Source: Phycisphaerae bacterium
GTDB lineage: Bacteria; Planctomycetota; Phycisphaerae; Phycisphaerales; Phycisphaeraceae
Direction of reading: 5' to 3'
DNA: 46,911 nucleotides
Assembly: GCA_030432595.1 (NCBI GenBank)
Contig: JAUIGU010000031.1
Span: forward strand, 1 to 46,911
The notes beneath the pieces were generated by a model. That model made no database searches, had not been told where the DNA came from, and worked only from the letters and a program-made list of their open reading frames with translations. Both the position numbers and the translations under genes were made by a program. The stretch's first letter is position 1. Each line of letters starts with the position of its first letter. Shown piece by piece: positions 1 through 9,300 of this stretch.

Positions 1-909
1 CAGATCGTTGGTGTCGAAAGACAAGGCTTCGGAGAAGATGTCGTCGTCGATCTCGTTGCCGTTCGAGTCGTAGAGCTTGCCGCCCTGGATGTAGGCGTGG
101 TAGATACTCGTGTTGTAGTCGCGGGGGTGGTACTCGGTGGCGACGATGTCGATGCGGTCCGTGCCGTTGGAGATGTACTTGTAGTACCCGTTGACGTAGC
201 TGCTTGAGGGCGGCGTCGCGTTCTGCTTGGTCAGTTGTCCGCCGTACGACCAGGTCGCACCGTTGTCGTCGGAGTACATGACATGCGGGCTCTGCTGGGT
301 ACGGGTAACGTTGTAGAGACGTCCGTTTCCGTCGCCGTTCGCGTCCTCGGCCGAGAGCTGGAACACATTGGAGTAGGTCGTGCCGCCGGAGCCTGGGGCG
401 CTGGCGGGGATGTGGTCCCACCAGTGCCACTCCGACTCGCCGCCCCAGGTCTGGGTGGCGCTGTCGAACGTGCGGTAGTAGCTGCGGTCGTCCTCGGTGT
501 TCACCAGCCGGTTGTGCGCGGCGTAGAACGCAAGGATGTCGCCGTCTTCCTTGACCAAGAGGCCCGGCAGGTTGTGGTCGTCGCCGGCGCCGTAGGACTC
601 CAGGTCCCCCAACACCGCGAGGTCTCGCACACCGGAACTCAGGTCATAGCGGGTGACGCGAACGTGGCCGTCCACCGCCGAGCCGCCGACGCCGTTCTGA
701 TTCGCGACCGCACCGACGAAGAGTTGCCCGGTGGCGGTGTCGATGACCGCGCGCTCGTCCTGGAACCAGCTCCATGCGCCGTTGTCCATGAACTGGATCA
801 GGTTGCCGTGGACAATGTCGTCTGACCCGCTCTGCGCCGCGGCGTGGCCGAGGACGAATAAAAAAACAGCGATGCAAACTGGCCGAAACATCCGAACTGC
901 TGAACACAT
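1..909 (-). CDS. Secreted BNR_4 beta-propeller protein, candidate polysaccharide lyase (C-terminus outside window)
   Basis: The frame stays open from an ATG at 909 to the window edge, 303 codons, so the C-terminus is missing. Residues 1-26 are a signal peptide: short basic start, hydrophobic core, then AAAQS. The rest resembles the BNR_4 repeat family, with motifs GDDHNLPG (about residues 109-116), AHNR (about 131-134) and ATEYHPRDYNTSIYHAY (about 257-273). In that family the conserved His, Tyr and Arg residues lie at the centre of a seven-bladed propeller, and several members are polyuronate (for example ulvan) lyases; that activity is inferred here from family and context. A second in-frame ATG at 891 would also leave a workable signal peptide. 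No strong Shine-Dalgarno stands before either start. The neighbours are a prepilin-like gene and, across a regulator, uronate catabolism genes. Confidence 0.8.
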   Translation of the reverse strand, partial: MCSAVRMFRPVCIAVFLFVLGHAAAQSGSDDIVHGNLIQFMDNGAWSWFQDERAVIDTATGQLFVGAVANQNGVGGSAVDGHVRVTRYDLSSGVRDLAVLGDLESYGAGDDHNLPGLLVKEDGDILAFYAAHNRLVNTEDDRSYYRTFDSATQTWGGESEWHWWDHIPASAPGSGGTTYSNVFQLSAEDANGDGNGRLYNVTRTQQSPHVMYSDDNGATWSYGGQLTKQNATPPSSSYVNGYYKYISNGTDRIDIVATEYHPRDYNTSIYHAYIQGGKLYDSNGNEIDDDIFSEALSFDTNDL

Positions 910-985
910 CGAGATCACAGAACTGCTCCAACTCCGCCGTTAAGCATGTCAACCAATCAAGGCACGCCGCACGTCCCGCGACACC

Positions 986-1837
986 TCAGAAACCGCCGCC
1001 GCTGCCGCTGTCCTCGGGCGGGGTCAGGTCGTCGTTGAACGAACTGAGCGGCATCTCGTCGGGGGAAATCTCCAGCACTGCGGCGTGCCCGTCGAAATAC
1101 GCGCGCGTCGAATTGCCGCGGTGGCGAAGGTCCTCGGCGTGGATGGTGCGGGCAGTCGATAGCGGATTGCCCGCGGCGGAAAACGTCAGGTGGAGGGGAT
1201 CGTAGATGCCGGCAAGCGCCATCTGCCAATTCTTCACGGTGTACCCACCGCCCGGTGAAGGCAGGCTGGTGTTGTTCATTTCACAGAACAGGAAGGTGGT
1301 GGTGGGGTTTCTCACGATCTCGATAAGCTCTACCGCGGACCAGCGCTGTCCGTCGCGGAACGAAACTTCGTCATATGCACCGGCACTGCGGTACCGCTGG
1401 AATGACAGCGAGTTCACCCCGTAATCGAGCGAGTAGGTATCGTCATCGACCGAGGGGCAGAGGAAGAGTTCCGGGTATTCATCCATCCAGTCGGAGATCA
1501 CCGTGGACCCGGTGCCCACGATGTCGCCGGTCGGCTTGGTCAGGCTGAGGTAGTCCGCCAGGGCGTAGAAGGTGAATCCTTCCCCGTTGGTGGTATTGCC
1601 CGGTCCGAAGTCACTGAATAGATTGTCGCGGTAGCCGCCACGGATCATGTAACCCTTGTTGTCAGCTGCAAACGTGTAATTGGCTTGGCCGAAGCTGCGG
1701 ATCGACGCGAGGCATCGCGTCTGCCGGGCGGTCTCCCGTGCTGCGCCCAACGCGGGTAGCAGGATCCCGATCAAGAGCGCAATGATGCTGATGACCACCA
1801 GGAGTTCGATAAGGGTGAATGCTCGTGACGATTTCAT
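986..1837 (-). CDS. Prepilin-type N-terminal methylation protein with H-X9-DG C-terminal motif
   Basis: The 283-residue product begins [19 protein letters not shown], a type IV prepilin/pseudopilin leader. Cleavage is expected between Ala6 and Phe7, with Glu at position +5 of the mature protein and a hydrophobic helix continuing to about residue 32. Near residue 250 a histidine is followed nine residues later by DG ([12 protein letters not shown]), the H-X9-DG signature of a large planctomycete pseudopilin-like family. The tail ends in a Gly/Ser-rich SGSGGGF. The start at 1837 gives the usual short basic leader; an ATG four codons upstream (1849) sits directly after an AAGG. Function is unknown: these proteins are inferred to be surface or type II secretion-like components. 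It lies between a PEP-CTERM gene and a secreted propeller gene, a frequent combination in planctomycete carbohydrate loci. Confidence 0.85.
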   Translation of the reverse strand: MKSSRAFTLIELLVVISIIALLIGILLPALGAARETARQTRCLASIRSFGQANYTFAADNKGYMIRGGYRDNLFSDFGPGNTTNGEGFTFYALADYLSLTKPTGDIVGTGSTVISDWMDEYPELFLCPSVDDDTYSLDYGVNSLSFQRYRSAGAYDEVSFRDGQRWSAVELIEIVRNPTTTFLFCEMNNTSLPSPGGGYTVKNWQMALAGIYDPLHLTFSAAGNPLSTARTIHAEDLRHRGNSTRAYFDGHAAVLEISPDEMPLSSFNDDLTPPEDSGSGGGF

Positions 1838-1969
1838 GTTGGCGACCATGCCTTGCTTGAGTGATCGGAGGGTTTGGAGGTTCGGGCGGGGAGCAGATCG
1901 ACGGAGATTCGAGAATCTGAGGCCGACAGTCACGGACGATCGAAACTTCGAACACACGCCGCGTCAGAG

Positions 1970-1997
1970 GACAAAAGCGCGAGGGCGTTTTCACGCC
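1970..1997 (-). terminator. Short terminator-like hairpin after the PEP-CTERM gene
   Basis: On the minus strand GGCGT-GAAA-ACGCC forms a perfect 5-bp stem with a GNRA tetraloop (1984-1997). It is followed by CTCGCGCTTTTG, and lies 22 nt after the stop codon at 2020. The stem is short and the T-run only four bases, so it may be a weak terminator or an mRNA end-stabilising hairpin. Confidence 0.4.
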
Positions 1998-2019
1998 GTC
2001 ACGCGGAAGGAGGAAAAGG

Positions 2020-2751
2020 TCACGCATGCGACGCACTGCGGCGGCCGAGCACGGCCAAGCCACTGAGTCCCAGCACCAAAAGGCTCGCCGGTTCCGGGAC
2101 GTCGGTAATCTCGCCGCGGAGCGCGTCGAAGTGCGTGTTGCCTGCCGAGCCGCCGCCGGTCCGGGCGTTGACGATCTCGATCAGCATCGACTGCGCGCCG
2201 ACCGGCACGGCGCCGGTCAGGTTCTGCGCGACCCACGGCGCGGGCGTGTTGTCCAGCGGCCCGGTGTCGGCGAGGACGCCGGTGGTCAGGCCCGTCCCGA
2301 CCGACGCGGTGCCGGCGAGGTCGGAGAAGAAGTTGATGTTGACCGTGCCCTCATCGTTGCCGTCGTTGTCGGCGAACATGAAGTCCAGGCTGACGAACGC
2401 GCCGCCCGAGGCGATCAGCGCGGCGTCGGCGGTGATATCGACCAGTTGACTGATCACCTGCGGGTCGTTGCTCGAGCCCGCGCCGGTCACAAGTCTGTTG
2501 CTCGAGAGCCAGTTCACGCCCTCGGCCGCGGCGTCGGGGTCGACCGCCGAATCGGGCGCACCCGCCGTGGAAGTGAACCAGTCCGTCCCGCCCGAGTTGA
2601 TGGTCCAGCCGGTCGCACCGTCGGTGGGCGCGACATCGGTTTCGAAGCCCGCATTGTTGATACTCAGCGGTGCGGCGAACGCCGACCCGGCGAAGCAAGC
2701 CGAAGCGATACCCAAAACGGACACTGGATTGATGGCTTTCTTGACGTTCAT
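2020..2751 (-). CDS. PEP-CTERM sorting-signal protein
   Basis: The 243-residue secreted protein has an N-terminal signal peptide (MNVKKAINPVSVLGIASACF then AGSAFAAP) and a C-terminal PEP-CTERM tail: VPEP, a hydrophobic stretch (ASLLVLGLSGLAVLG), then RRSASHA. PEP-CTERM tails are recognised by an exosortase and mark proteins for the cell surface or matrix. The body (about residues 27-215) is rich in Asp, Gly, Thr and Ser and looks like a beta-sandwich, similar to the carbohydrate-binding-like domains found in this class; no catalytic motif is visible. The start is well supported: GAGGAG lies 8 nt before the ATG at 2751. It probably belongs with the prepilin-like and BNR_4 genes downstream on the same strand. 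Ligand and partners are unknown. Confidence 0.85.
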   Translation of the reverse strand: MNVKKAINPVSVLGIASACFAGSAFAAPLSINNAGFETDVAPTDGATGWTINSGGTDWFTSTAGAPDSAVDPDAAAEGVNWLSSNRLVTGAGSSNDPQVISQLVDITADAALIASGGAFVSLDFMFADNDGNDEGTVNINFFSDLAGTASVGTGLTTGVLADTGPLDNTPAPWVAQNLTGAVPVGAQSMLIEIVNARTGGGSAGNTHFDALRGEITDVPEPASLLVLGLSGLAVLGRRSASHA

Positions 2752-3044
2752 TTCGAATGCTCTCCTCACATAGAAAAGGCTGAAAGGGGAAGAAAATGAC
2801 CAGAACCGAAAACGGAATCCACGAACGGCTGAAACACTGAAACGCCGTCGATAGAACCGAGCCGCAGATGCGGAATCCTGCGCCAAGCTCAAAGTATCCC
2901 CGCCAGAACTTCGCACAAGGAGCCACTTGCGAAGGGCGGGGTACTGAAATGCGAAATGTCGAGGGAATCGAGTATTGAGCGGCTTGCCGCTCTTCTCGCT
3001 CCGTTCCGGACCGCCCCGATTCGGGCTATCCGCTTAAAGCTAGA
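2752..3044. other. Non-coding gap between the PEP-CTERM gene and the regulator
   Basis: No supported gene lies in these 293 bases. The stretch nearest the PEP-CTERM start (2752-2830) is pyrimidine-rich on the minus strand and would be the 5' leader. A perfect 7-bp inverted repeat GAGCGGC-TT-GCCGCTC lies at 2977-2992, about 50 nt beyond the regulator's stop codon; it could end the regulator transcript but has no T-run on that strand. Confidence 0.5.
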
Positions 3045-4327
3045 TCATGGACGCTGGGTGTCAGCCCACGCCAGCGCGGGTCCAGATGCCTCGTCGATGG
3101 CCTGGCGGAACTTGCTGGGGGTCTGCCCGGTGATCTTGGCGAAGACCTTGCGCAGGTGTCGGCCGTCACGGAAGCCGCAAGCCTTGGCGATGTCTTGCAG
3201 CGGCAAGGCTTCGTCTCGGATCAGTTGCTGCGCGTGCTCGACGCGCAGCGAGCAGATGAATTCGTAGGGCGTCTGCCCGGTGGCCTCCTTGATGCATTGT
3301 TCGAGCCGGCGTCGGCTGACGCCGATGTGCTCGGCGACCTGCTCGGCCCCGAACGGCTCGTCAATGTGGTCACGCACTAGCGATGTGCCGTAGTCGCGTG
3401 CGGGTTCGAGAAGATGCCGATGTCGGTGGATTCGCGGGCCACGATGTCGCCCGGGGGGACGACGGTGTCCGCGTCGCTCGCTTCCCCGCGCATCAGTTTG
3501 TCCAACTGCTCGGCGGCGCGGTAGCCGATCAACTCGCGGTTGCCGGGGATGCTGGTCAGCGTCGGCGAGCCGAACTCGCACATGACTTCGTTGTTGTCCA
3601 CACCCACGATCGCGATCTCGTCGGGCACGCGAATCCCCGCTTCCTGGCTCGCGTCGGCCACCGCGCGGGCCCGCGCGTCGTTCACCGCCAGGATGCCCAC
3701 GGGTTTAGGCAGCGCGGTCAGCCAGTCGCGCAGATTTCCGCTGACGTTTTCGAGCGTCAGCGTGGCACGGGCGTCGCTGCCGGCCGTGAGCACCGCGGGC
3801 GTGTGCGGCTGAATCGCTTCGCAGAAACCGCGCAGGCGTTCCTGGGCGTACAGGCTTTCGGTGATGCCGTAGAACGCAAAATGCTCGAATCCGCACGACC
3901 GCAGGTGTTCGCCGGCGATGCGCCCAATCTTGCGATGGTCGGCCCGGACGTGGCAGATGGCAGGGTCGTCGGAGATGCTCATCGAGACGAAGGGGATGGT
4001 GAGCCGTCCCGCCTCTTCGCGGTCTTCCTGTGAATACATCACGCCGATCGCGCCGCTGCCCTGCCAGTTCCGCAGCGACCGGAGGCTGATGTCCGTCATC
4101 TCGGGGTTGAGGACCAGCGACCACTCGGTGTGCTCGCGGACGTAAGCCTTGATCCCGTGCAGGGTCCGGTTCAGGTGCGCGAGCCCGACGGGAAACGCCA
4201 GGGCCACACGCGGTCGCAGGGGGGTTGGGGGTGTCAAATCGGCCCTCGATCGGCGGTCGCTCGGATGAACAAAGTCTGCCAACGAACGGCGGAAAATCTT
4301 CGTATTACGCCCCATCGGTGTTCGCAA
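3045..4327 (-). pseudogene. XylR-type (LacI-like sensor plus AraC HTH) sugar regulator, apparently frameshifted
   Basis: Two overlapping reading frames together make one XylR-family regulator. The first (4327 to 3377) carries the periplasmic-binding-like sensor: RVALAFPVGLAHLNRTL at about residue 38, AVNDARARAVADA, AIVGVDNNEVMCEF, then ARESTDIGIFSNP. It then runs into a stop. The second frame, running from about 3404 down to 3045, continues with ARDYGTSLVRDHIDEPF and a complete AraC/XylS double HTH (VAEHIGVSRRRLEQCIKEATG, IAKACGFRDGRHLRKVF). One extra C in the CCC at 3402-3404 would join them as SNPARDYG, giving about 427 residues, close to the family size. So a one-base loss, a sequencing error or recoding must be assumed. 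The start is TTG at 4327 (AAGGGG just upstream) or ATG at 4315. It is divergent from the SDR-uxuA-GH115 series and is its expected regulator. Confidence 0.75.
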
Positions 4328-4416
4328 ATGACCCCTTAAGCGAAATCAGTCTATCGCATAGCATCACTTTCCGTCATCACATTGAAGAATTCGAACGCCG
4401 TCTTGGGCTTCTCGAC

Positions 4417-5262
4417 ATGTCTCCGCCGTCCACTTCTGCTCAACAAAACGCGCTCTCGGGCCTGCTAAAGTCGCGGGTCGTGGCAGAGGCAGACCCGCGT
4501 GGCGTGGACGATCCATTCCGGCTGGACCGGCAGGTCGCCGTCGTCACCGGGGGGGGCACGGGGCTGGGGTACGCCATCGCCGACGCCATCACCCAACTCG
4601 GGGGCCGCGTCGCGATCGTTGGGCGTCGCGCGGATGTCCTCCGTGACGCGGCCGACCGCCTCGGCGATCAGGTCAAAGCGTTCTCGGCCGACGTCAACGA
4701 CCCCGCGGTGCCCGCGACGCTCCTCGAGCGCGTGTCTCAGGACTTGGACCGGCCCTCGATCCTGGTCAACAACGCGGGCATCCACCTCAAACGTCCATCG
4801 ACCGAGACGGCGGACCGGGACTTCGCCGAGGTGATGCAGACGCATGTCTCCTCGGCGTTCGCCCTGTCGCGCGAGTTCGGTCGCCACATGGCCGAGGCGG
4901 GATCGGGGTCGATCCTGTTCATCACGTCGATGGCGGCGATCTTCGGCATCCCGGATGTGTCGGCGTACTCGGCGGCGAAAACTGCGCAAGTCGGGCTGGT
5001 GCGTTCGTTGGCCGTCGAGCTTGCCGGTCGCGGCGTCCGGGTCAACGGCATCGCCCCGGGATGGATTGAGACGCCGATGTCGCGTAAAGCCTTGAACAAC
5101 GACGAGCAGCGCCGCCGCCGCGTGATCCAACGCACACCGATGGGCCGGATGGGCCGGCCGGAAGAGATCGGCCGGGTCGCCGCGTTCCTCTGCACCGACG
5201 CGGCGAGCTACATCAACGGGGCCATCCTGCCGGTTGACGGCGGGACGAGTATCGGGTTCTGA
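4417..5262 (+). CDS. SDR-family oxidoreductase, probable D-mannonate/fructuronate oxidoreductase
   Basis: The 281-residue product is a classical short-chain dehydrogenase/reductase. It has the cofactor motif TGGGTGLG (about residues 44-51), LVNNAG (about 117-122), and the catalytic Ser with Y-x3-K in ITSMAAIFG and SAYSAAK. It closes with the usual PVDGGTSIGF. It sits 25 nt upstream of a mannonate dehydratase. In several bacteria (for example the Bacillus UxuB type) an SDR paired with UxuA interconverts D-fructuronate and D-mannonate, so that is the inferred reaction; a gluconate 5-dehydrogenase-like activity is the alternative. The reading frame is open far upstream, so the start is uncertain: ATG at 4417 is chosen, with a GTG at 4478 as an option. 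It is the first gene of the rightward series, divergent from the XylR-type regulator. Confidence 0.8.
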   Translation: MSPPSTSAQQNALSGLLKSRVVAEADPRGVDDPFRLDRQVAVVTGGGTGLGYAIADAITQLGGRVAIVGRRADVLRDAADRLGDQVKAFSADVNDPAVPATLLERVSQDLDRPSILVNNAGIHLKRPSTETADRDFAEVMQTHVSSAFALSREFGRHMAEAGSGSILFITSMAAIFGIPDVSAYSAAKTAQVGLVRSLAVELAGRGVRVNGIAPGWIETPMSRKALNNDEQRRRRVIQRTPMGRMGRPEEIGRVAAFLCTDAASYINGAILPVDGGTSIGF

Positions 5263-5287
5263 ACTCACCACCGCCTGTGTCGCTGAC

Positions 5288-6352
5288 ATGAAGATCGGTC
5301 TAGGCCTCTATCGCCGGATGCTCCGCGATGACAACTTTCGCTTCGCGAAGCAGGCCGGGTGTACGCACATCGTCGCGCACCTGGTCGATTACTTCCGCGA
5401 GGGGCGTGTCCACGGCAGCGACGGCCAGAACTCCTGGGGCCCGGCCGGCGACCCCGACCAACTCTGGACGCTCGAAGAACTGACCGACCTCAAGCGCGCC
5501 GTCAACGCTCACGGCCTCGAACTGGCGGCCATCGAGAATTTCGACCCGGCGCACTGGCACGACGTGTTGCTCGCCGGCCCAAAACGCGACCGGCAACTCG
5601 ACAACCTCAAGGCGCTCATCCAACGCATCGGCGAAGTCGGCGTACCGGTCATGGGCTACAACTTCAGCATCGCCGGTGTGTGGGCCCACCAGGAACTTCC
5701 GTGTGCCCGAGGCGACGCGATGGCCGTCGGTTTCGACAACCCGACGGATCAGCCGCCGATCCCCAACGGCCACGTCTGGAACATGACCTACGACCCGCAG
5801 GCCGGCCCGGGGGACATCGGCACGGTCGATTCCGATGAGCTCTGGGATCGACTGCGTGTCTTCCTGGAAGCGATCGTTCCGGTCGCCGAGGAGGCCGGCG
5901 TTCGTCTCGCCGCCCACCCCGACGACCCGCCGATGCCGACGCTGCGCGACACCGCACGCCTCGTCTACCAGCCGCAACGCTACGACCGGCTGCTAGACCT
6001 GGTGCCAAGCCGGGCGAACGCGTTGGAGTTCTGTGTCGGCACGTTGGCCGAGATGACCGAAGGCGATGTCTACGAAGCCCTCGCGCATTATGCACGCCGC
6101 GACGCCATCGCGTATGTGCACCTCCGCAACGTGCGCGGCAAGGTGCCGAGCTACCGCGAGGTGTTCATCGACGAGGGCGACGTCGACATGCTCCGGGCGC
6201 TCCGCATCCTGCACGGACACGACTACGACGGCGTCATCATCCCCGACCACACCCCGCAGATGACTTGCGACGCGCCATGGCACGCGGGCATGGCTCACGC
6301 CATCGGGTACATCCGCGCCGGCATCCAGGCCGTTCAGCGCGGGTTGAAATAG
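5288..6352 (+). CDS. uxuA: Mannonate dehydratase (UxuA type)
   Basis: The 354-residue TIM-barrel enzyme should dehydrate D-mannonate to 2-keto-3-deoxy-D-gluconate in the cytoplasm, the step that brings glucuronate into the Entner-Doudoroff pathway. The expected metal ligands of the family are visible as a His in LAAHPDDPP, a Cys in LEFCVGTLAEM, a His in YVHLRNVRG and an Asp in IIPDHTPQM. The N-terminus MKIGLGLYRRML resembles the family start, and the length is somewhat shorter than the E. coli enzyme (about 394). The start at 5288 is preferred over an upstream in-frame ATG inside the SDR end. It lies 25 nt after the SDR and 21 nt before GH115, so co-transcription is likely. Confidence 0.9.
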   Translation: MKIGLGLYRRMLRDDNFRFAKQAGCTHIVAHLVDYFREGRVHGSDGQNSWGPAGDPDQLWTLEELTDLKRAVNAHGLELAAIENFDPAHWHDVLLAGPKRDRQLDNLKALIQRIGEVGVPVMGYNFSIAGVWAHQELPCARGDAMAVGFDNPTDQPPIPNGHVWNMTYDPQAGPGDIGTVDSDELWDRLRVFLEAIVPVAEEAGVRLAAHPDDPPMPTLRDTARLVYQPQRYDRLLDLVPSRANALEFCVGTLAEMTEGDVYEALAHYARRDAIAYVHLRNVRGKVPSYREVFIDEGDVDMLRALRILHGHDYDGVIIPDHTPQMTCDAPWHAGMAHAIGYIRAGIQAVQRGLK

Positions 6353-6373
6353 TTCAGAGTTTCGAGACACATC

Positions 6374-9300
6374 ATGCGATATCTCCTATTCCTGGTTGGC
6401 TTCTCGACTTTCTTCTCAGTCACCGTTTCTGTCCGACCGCTTGAGGTCTCGGAGAGCGCGGGACCGGATTCGTTCGCGCTGGTGGATGGTACGGCCGCCA
6501 CGGTCTGGGTCGATCCAGACGAGCCGGCGGTGGTGCGCGAGGTCGCGGCGGACGCGTTTGTCGCCGACGTTGAACGCGTAACCGATGTGAAGCCACGACT
6601 GAAAGTCGCCAATGAGTGGGACAGCAATGGCCCGGCCGTCATCATCGGCACGGCCGGTCAGAGCGATCTTCTTGCAAAGCTCAATAACGAGGGGTTGCTT
6701 GACACCGCCGACCTCGACGGCCGGTGGGAAGCCTTCAAGATCGTGCACTTGCCGGAACAAAACGCGTTGGTCATCGCCGGTAGCGACCGGCGGGGCACCG
6801 CATACGGCGTGTTCGAAGTCAGCCGCGCGATCGGCGTTTCGCCTTGGTATTGGTGGGCCGACGTGCCCATCAAGCAATCCGAGTCACTGCATCTGACGAC
6901 TGACGGCCAACGCATCGGCCCGCCCTCGGTCAAGTACCGCGGCATCTTCTTGAACGACGAAGACTGGGGCCTGCAGCCCTGGGCCGCCAAGACCTACGAG
7001 CCGGACACCAACGACATCGGCCCCAAAACCTATGCGGCGATCTTCGAGCTGCTGCTGCGCCTCAAAGCAAACTACATCTGGCCGGCGATGCACCCCTCGA
7101 CGCGAGCCTTCAACTATTACCCGGACAACAAACTTGTCGCCGACCGCTACGCGATCGTCATGGGCTCCAGCCACGCCGAGCCGATGCTGCGCAACAACGT
7201 CGACGAGTGGGAGCGTGACGGCTCGGGCGAGTGGAATTTCGTGTCCAACCCCGACGCGATCCTCAAGTATTGGGACGAGCGCGTCGCCGAGAACGGCCGG
7301 TTCGAAAACGTCTACACCATCGGCATGCGCGGGATTCATGACAGCGCAATGGTTGGCGGCGGCCGGATGGACGAGAAGGTCGGCCGGCTCGAACAGATCT
7401 TTTCCGCCCAGCGCGATATGCTCAAACGCCACGTCGGCAAACCCGCTGACCAAGTCCCACAGGTCTTCGTGCCTTATAAAGAAGTGCTCGGCATCTATCG
7501 TGGCGGCCTCGAGGTGCCGCCCGACGTCACCCTTGGTTGGGTCGATGACAACCACGGGTTCATCCGCCAACTCTCCAACGCCGACGAACGGAAGCGTCCC
7601 GGCGGCGCCGGCGTGTACTACCACTTGTCTTACTGGGGCCGGCCTCACGACTTCCTCTGGATCGACTCGATCTCGCCCGGGCTGACTTGGGAAGAGATGA
7701 CTAAGGCTTATGAGTACGAGGCAGACCGGTTGTGGGTGGTCAATGTGGGCGACATCAAGCCCAACGAAATCGGGATGGACTGGTTTCTCCGGATCGCCTG
7801 GGAGGTAGACCGCTACGGGCCGGACGACGCACGGCAGGGGCTTATTGACTTTTCTCGAGAGAGCTTCGGCGACAATCACGCCGAGGCAATTGCTGAGATT
7901 TTGTTCGAGTACTACCGACTCAACTTTCCGCGCAAGCCCGAACATATGGGGTGGTCGACCGTTTATCCCACAACCCCGATCCAGGACAGCGAGATGTCGC
8001 ACTGGGCACACGGCGACGAGGCGCAGCGTCGGCTCGACGCCTTTGACGCGATGGAATCCCGGGCGGAAGCACTCGGAGAATCTCTGCCGGACGAGGCACG
8101 CGACGCGTTCTTCCAACTCGTCCTCTATCCGGTGTCCGGTGCCGCGGACATGAACCGCAAGATCATCCACGCCGAAAAAAGCCGCTTGCTGGCGCAGCGC
8201 GGCTGGCCCGCAGCCAACGAGCACGCGCGCCTGGCGCAGTCGGCCCACGACCGCATCCAGGAAAACACCCGCCACTACAACGGGCACGTCGCCGACGGCA
8301 AGTGGAATGGCATGATGACCGCCGACCCGCGCGGGCTGCCGGTGTACGGCATGCCGACCGTCGGCACGGTCGAAGCGTCAGGCCGGCCCGTCCTCGCCGT
8401 TCGCCTTGAAGGCAAGAGCGTTCCGGCGCTCGCCGACGGCGAATCCACCGAGACGGACTCCGCTGTCCCCCGACGCATCCCGCTCGATCTCGCCGACGCT
8501 CAGGTCGCCGGAAACCTCAAGCGCGCCCGCACGTCGGGCGGCACCGTCGTCGGGCTGCCCCAGACCGACGAAGACGGCTTCGCGCAGCCCGCGGACGGTT
8601 CGAGCCGCGCCAGGTTCCGTTTCACGGTCGATGCGCCAGGCAAGTACATCCTGCGTTTCGAAGTCAACCACCCGGATGACCGGGCCGACTCCTGGCACCT
8701 TCAACTCGATGACAACGCGCCGACCACCTGGAATGACCACCAGACCGACGGCCAATGGCAGTGGTTCGATGTTGCGGAATACGCGCTATCGGCTGGCCGT
8801 CACCAGCTCGACGTGATCGCCCGTGAAGACGGGGCCCAGCTTCGTAACCTCGTGCTCATGCCAGCCGATTCGTCGCCCGTCGCGGACAGCCCCGCGTTGA
8901 CCGAGACGCCCAACGAACTGCCGACGCTCAATCGGTACACCCGCCGCCAAGCCTTCATCGACCTGCACAACACCGGCAGCGGGTCGGTCAATTGGGTGGT
9001 TACCGCCCGCGAACCGTGGGTCAAATTCAGCACCGGGCAAGGCAACCTTGAAACACATCGTCGGGTCTTGGTTGATGTCGATTACGATCAGGCGCCCCGG
9101 CAAGACCGCGTGGTCGCCAACATCGAGATCCGAAGTGACACCAAGCAGTTTACGCTCACCCTTCCCGTCCGCAACCCCGCCGATGATCTACCCGCCGGGA
9201 CGTTCGTTCAGGAGAACAATTACATCGCCATCGACGCCGAGCACTTTGCCGCCAGTGAGGTTGGCCCGAGCGCGGTCGCGTGGCGGGTGATCGAAGGGGT

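Noticed and set aside
235-825. Open frame on the plus strand opposite the first gene
   Set aside because: It is antisense to a clear signal-peptide BNR_4 protein and its own translation is low-complexity Val/Arg-rich, a usual shadow of GC-rich coding DNA.
3395-3425. Programmed -1 frameshift in the XylR-type gene
   Set aside because: No X-XXY-YYZ slippery heptamer or clear downstream stem was visible; single-base loss fits better.
6884-8287. 467-residue open frame on the minus strand within the GH115 gene
   Set aside because: It is exactly antisense to strongly conserved GH115 sequence and has no recognisable domain.
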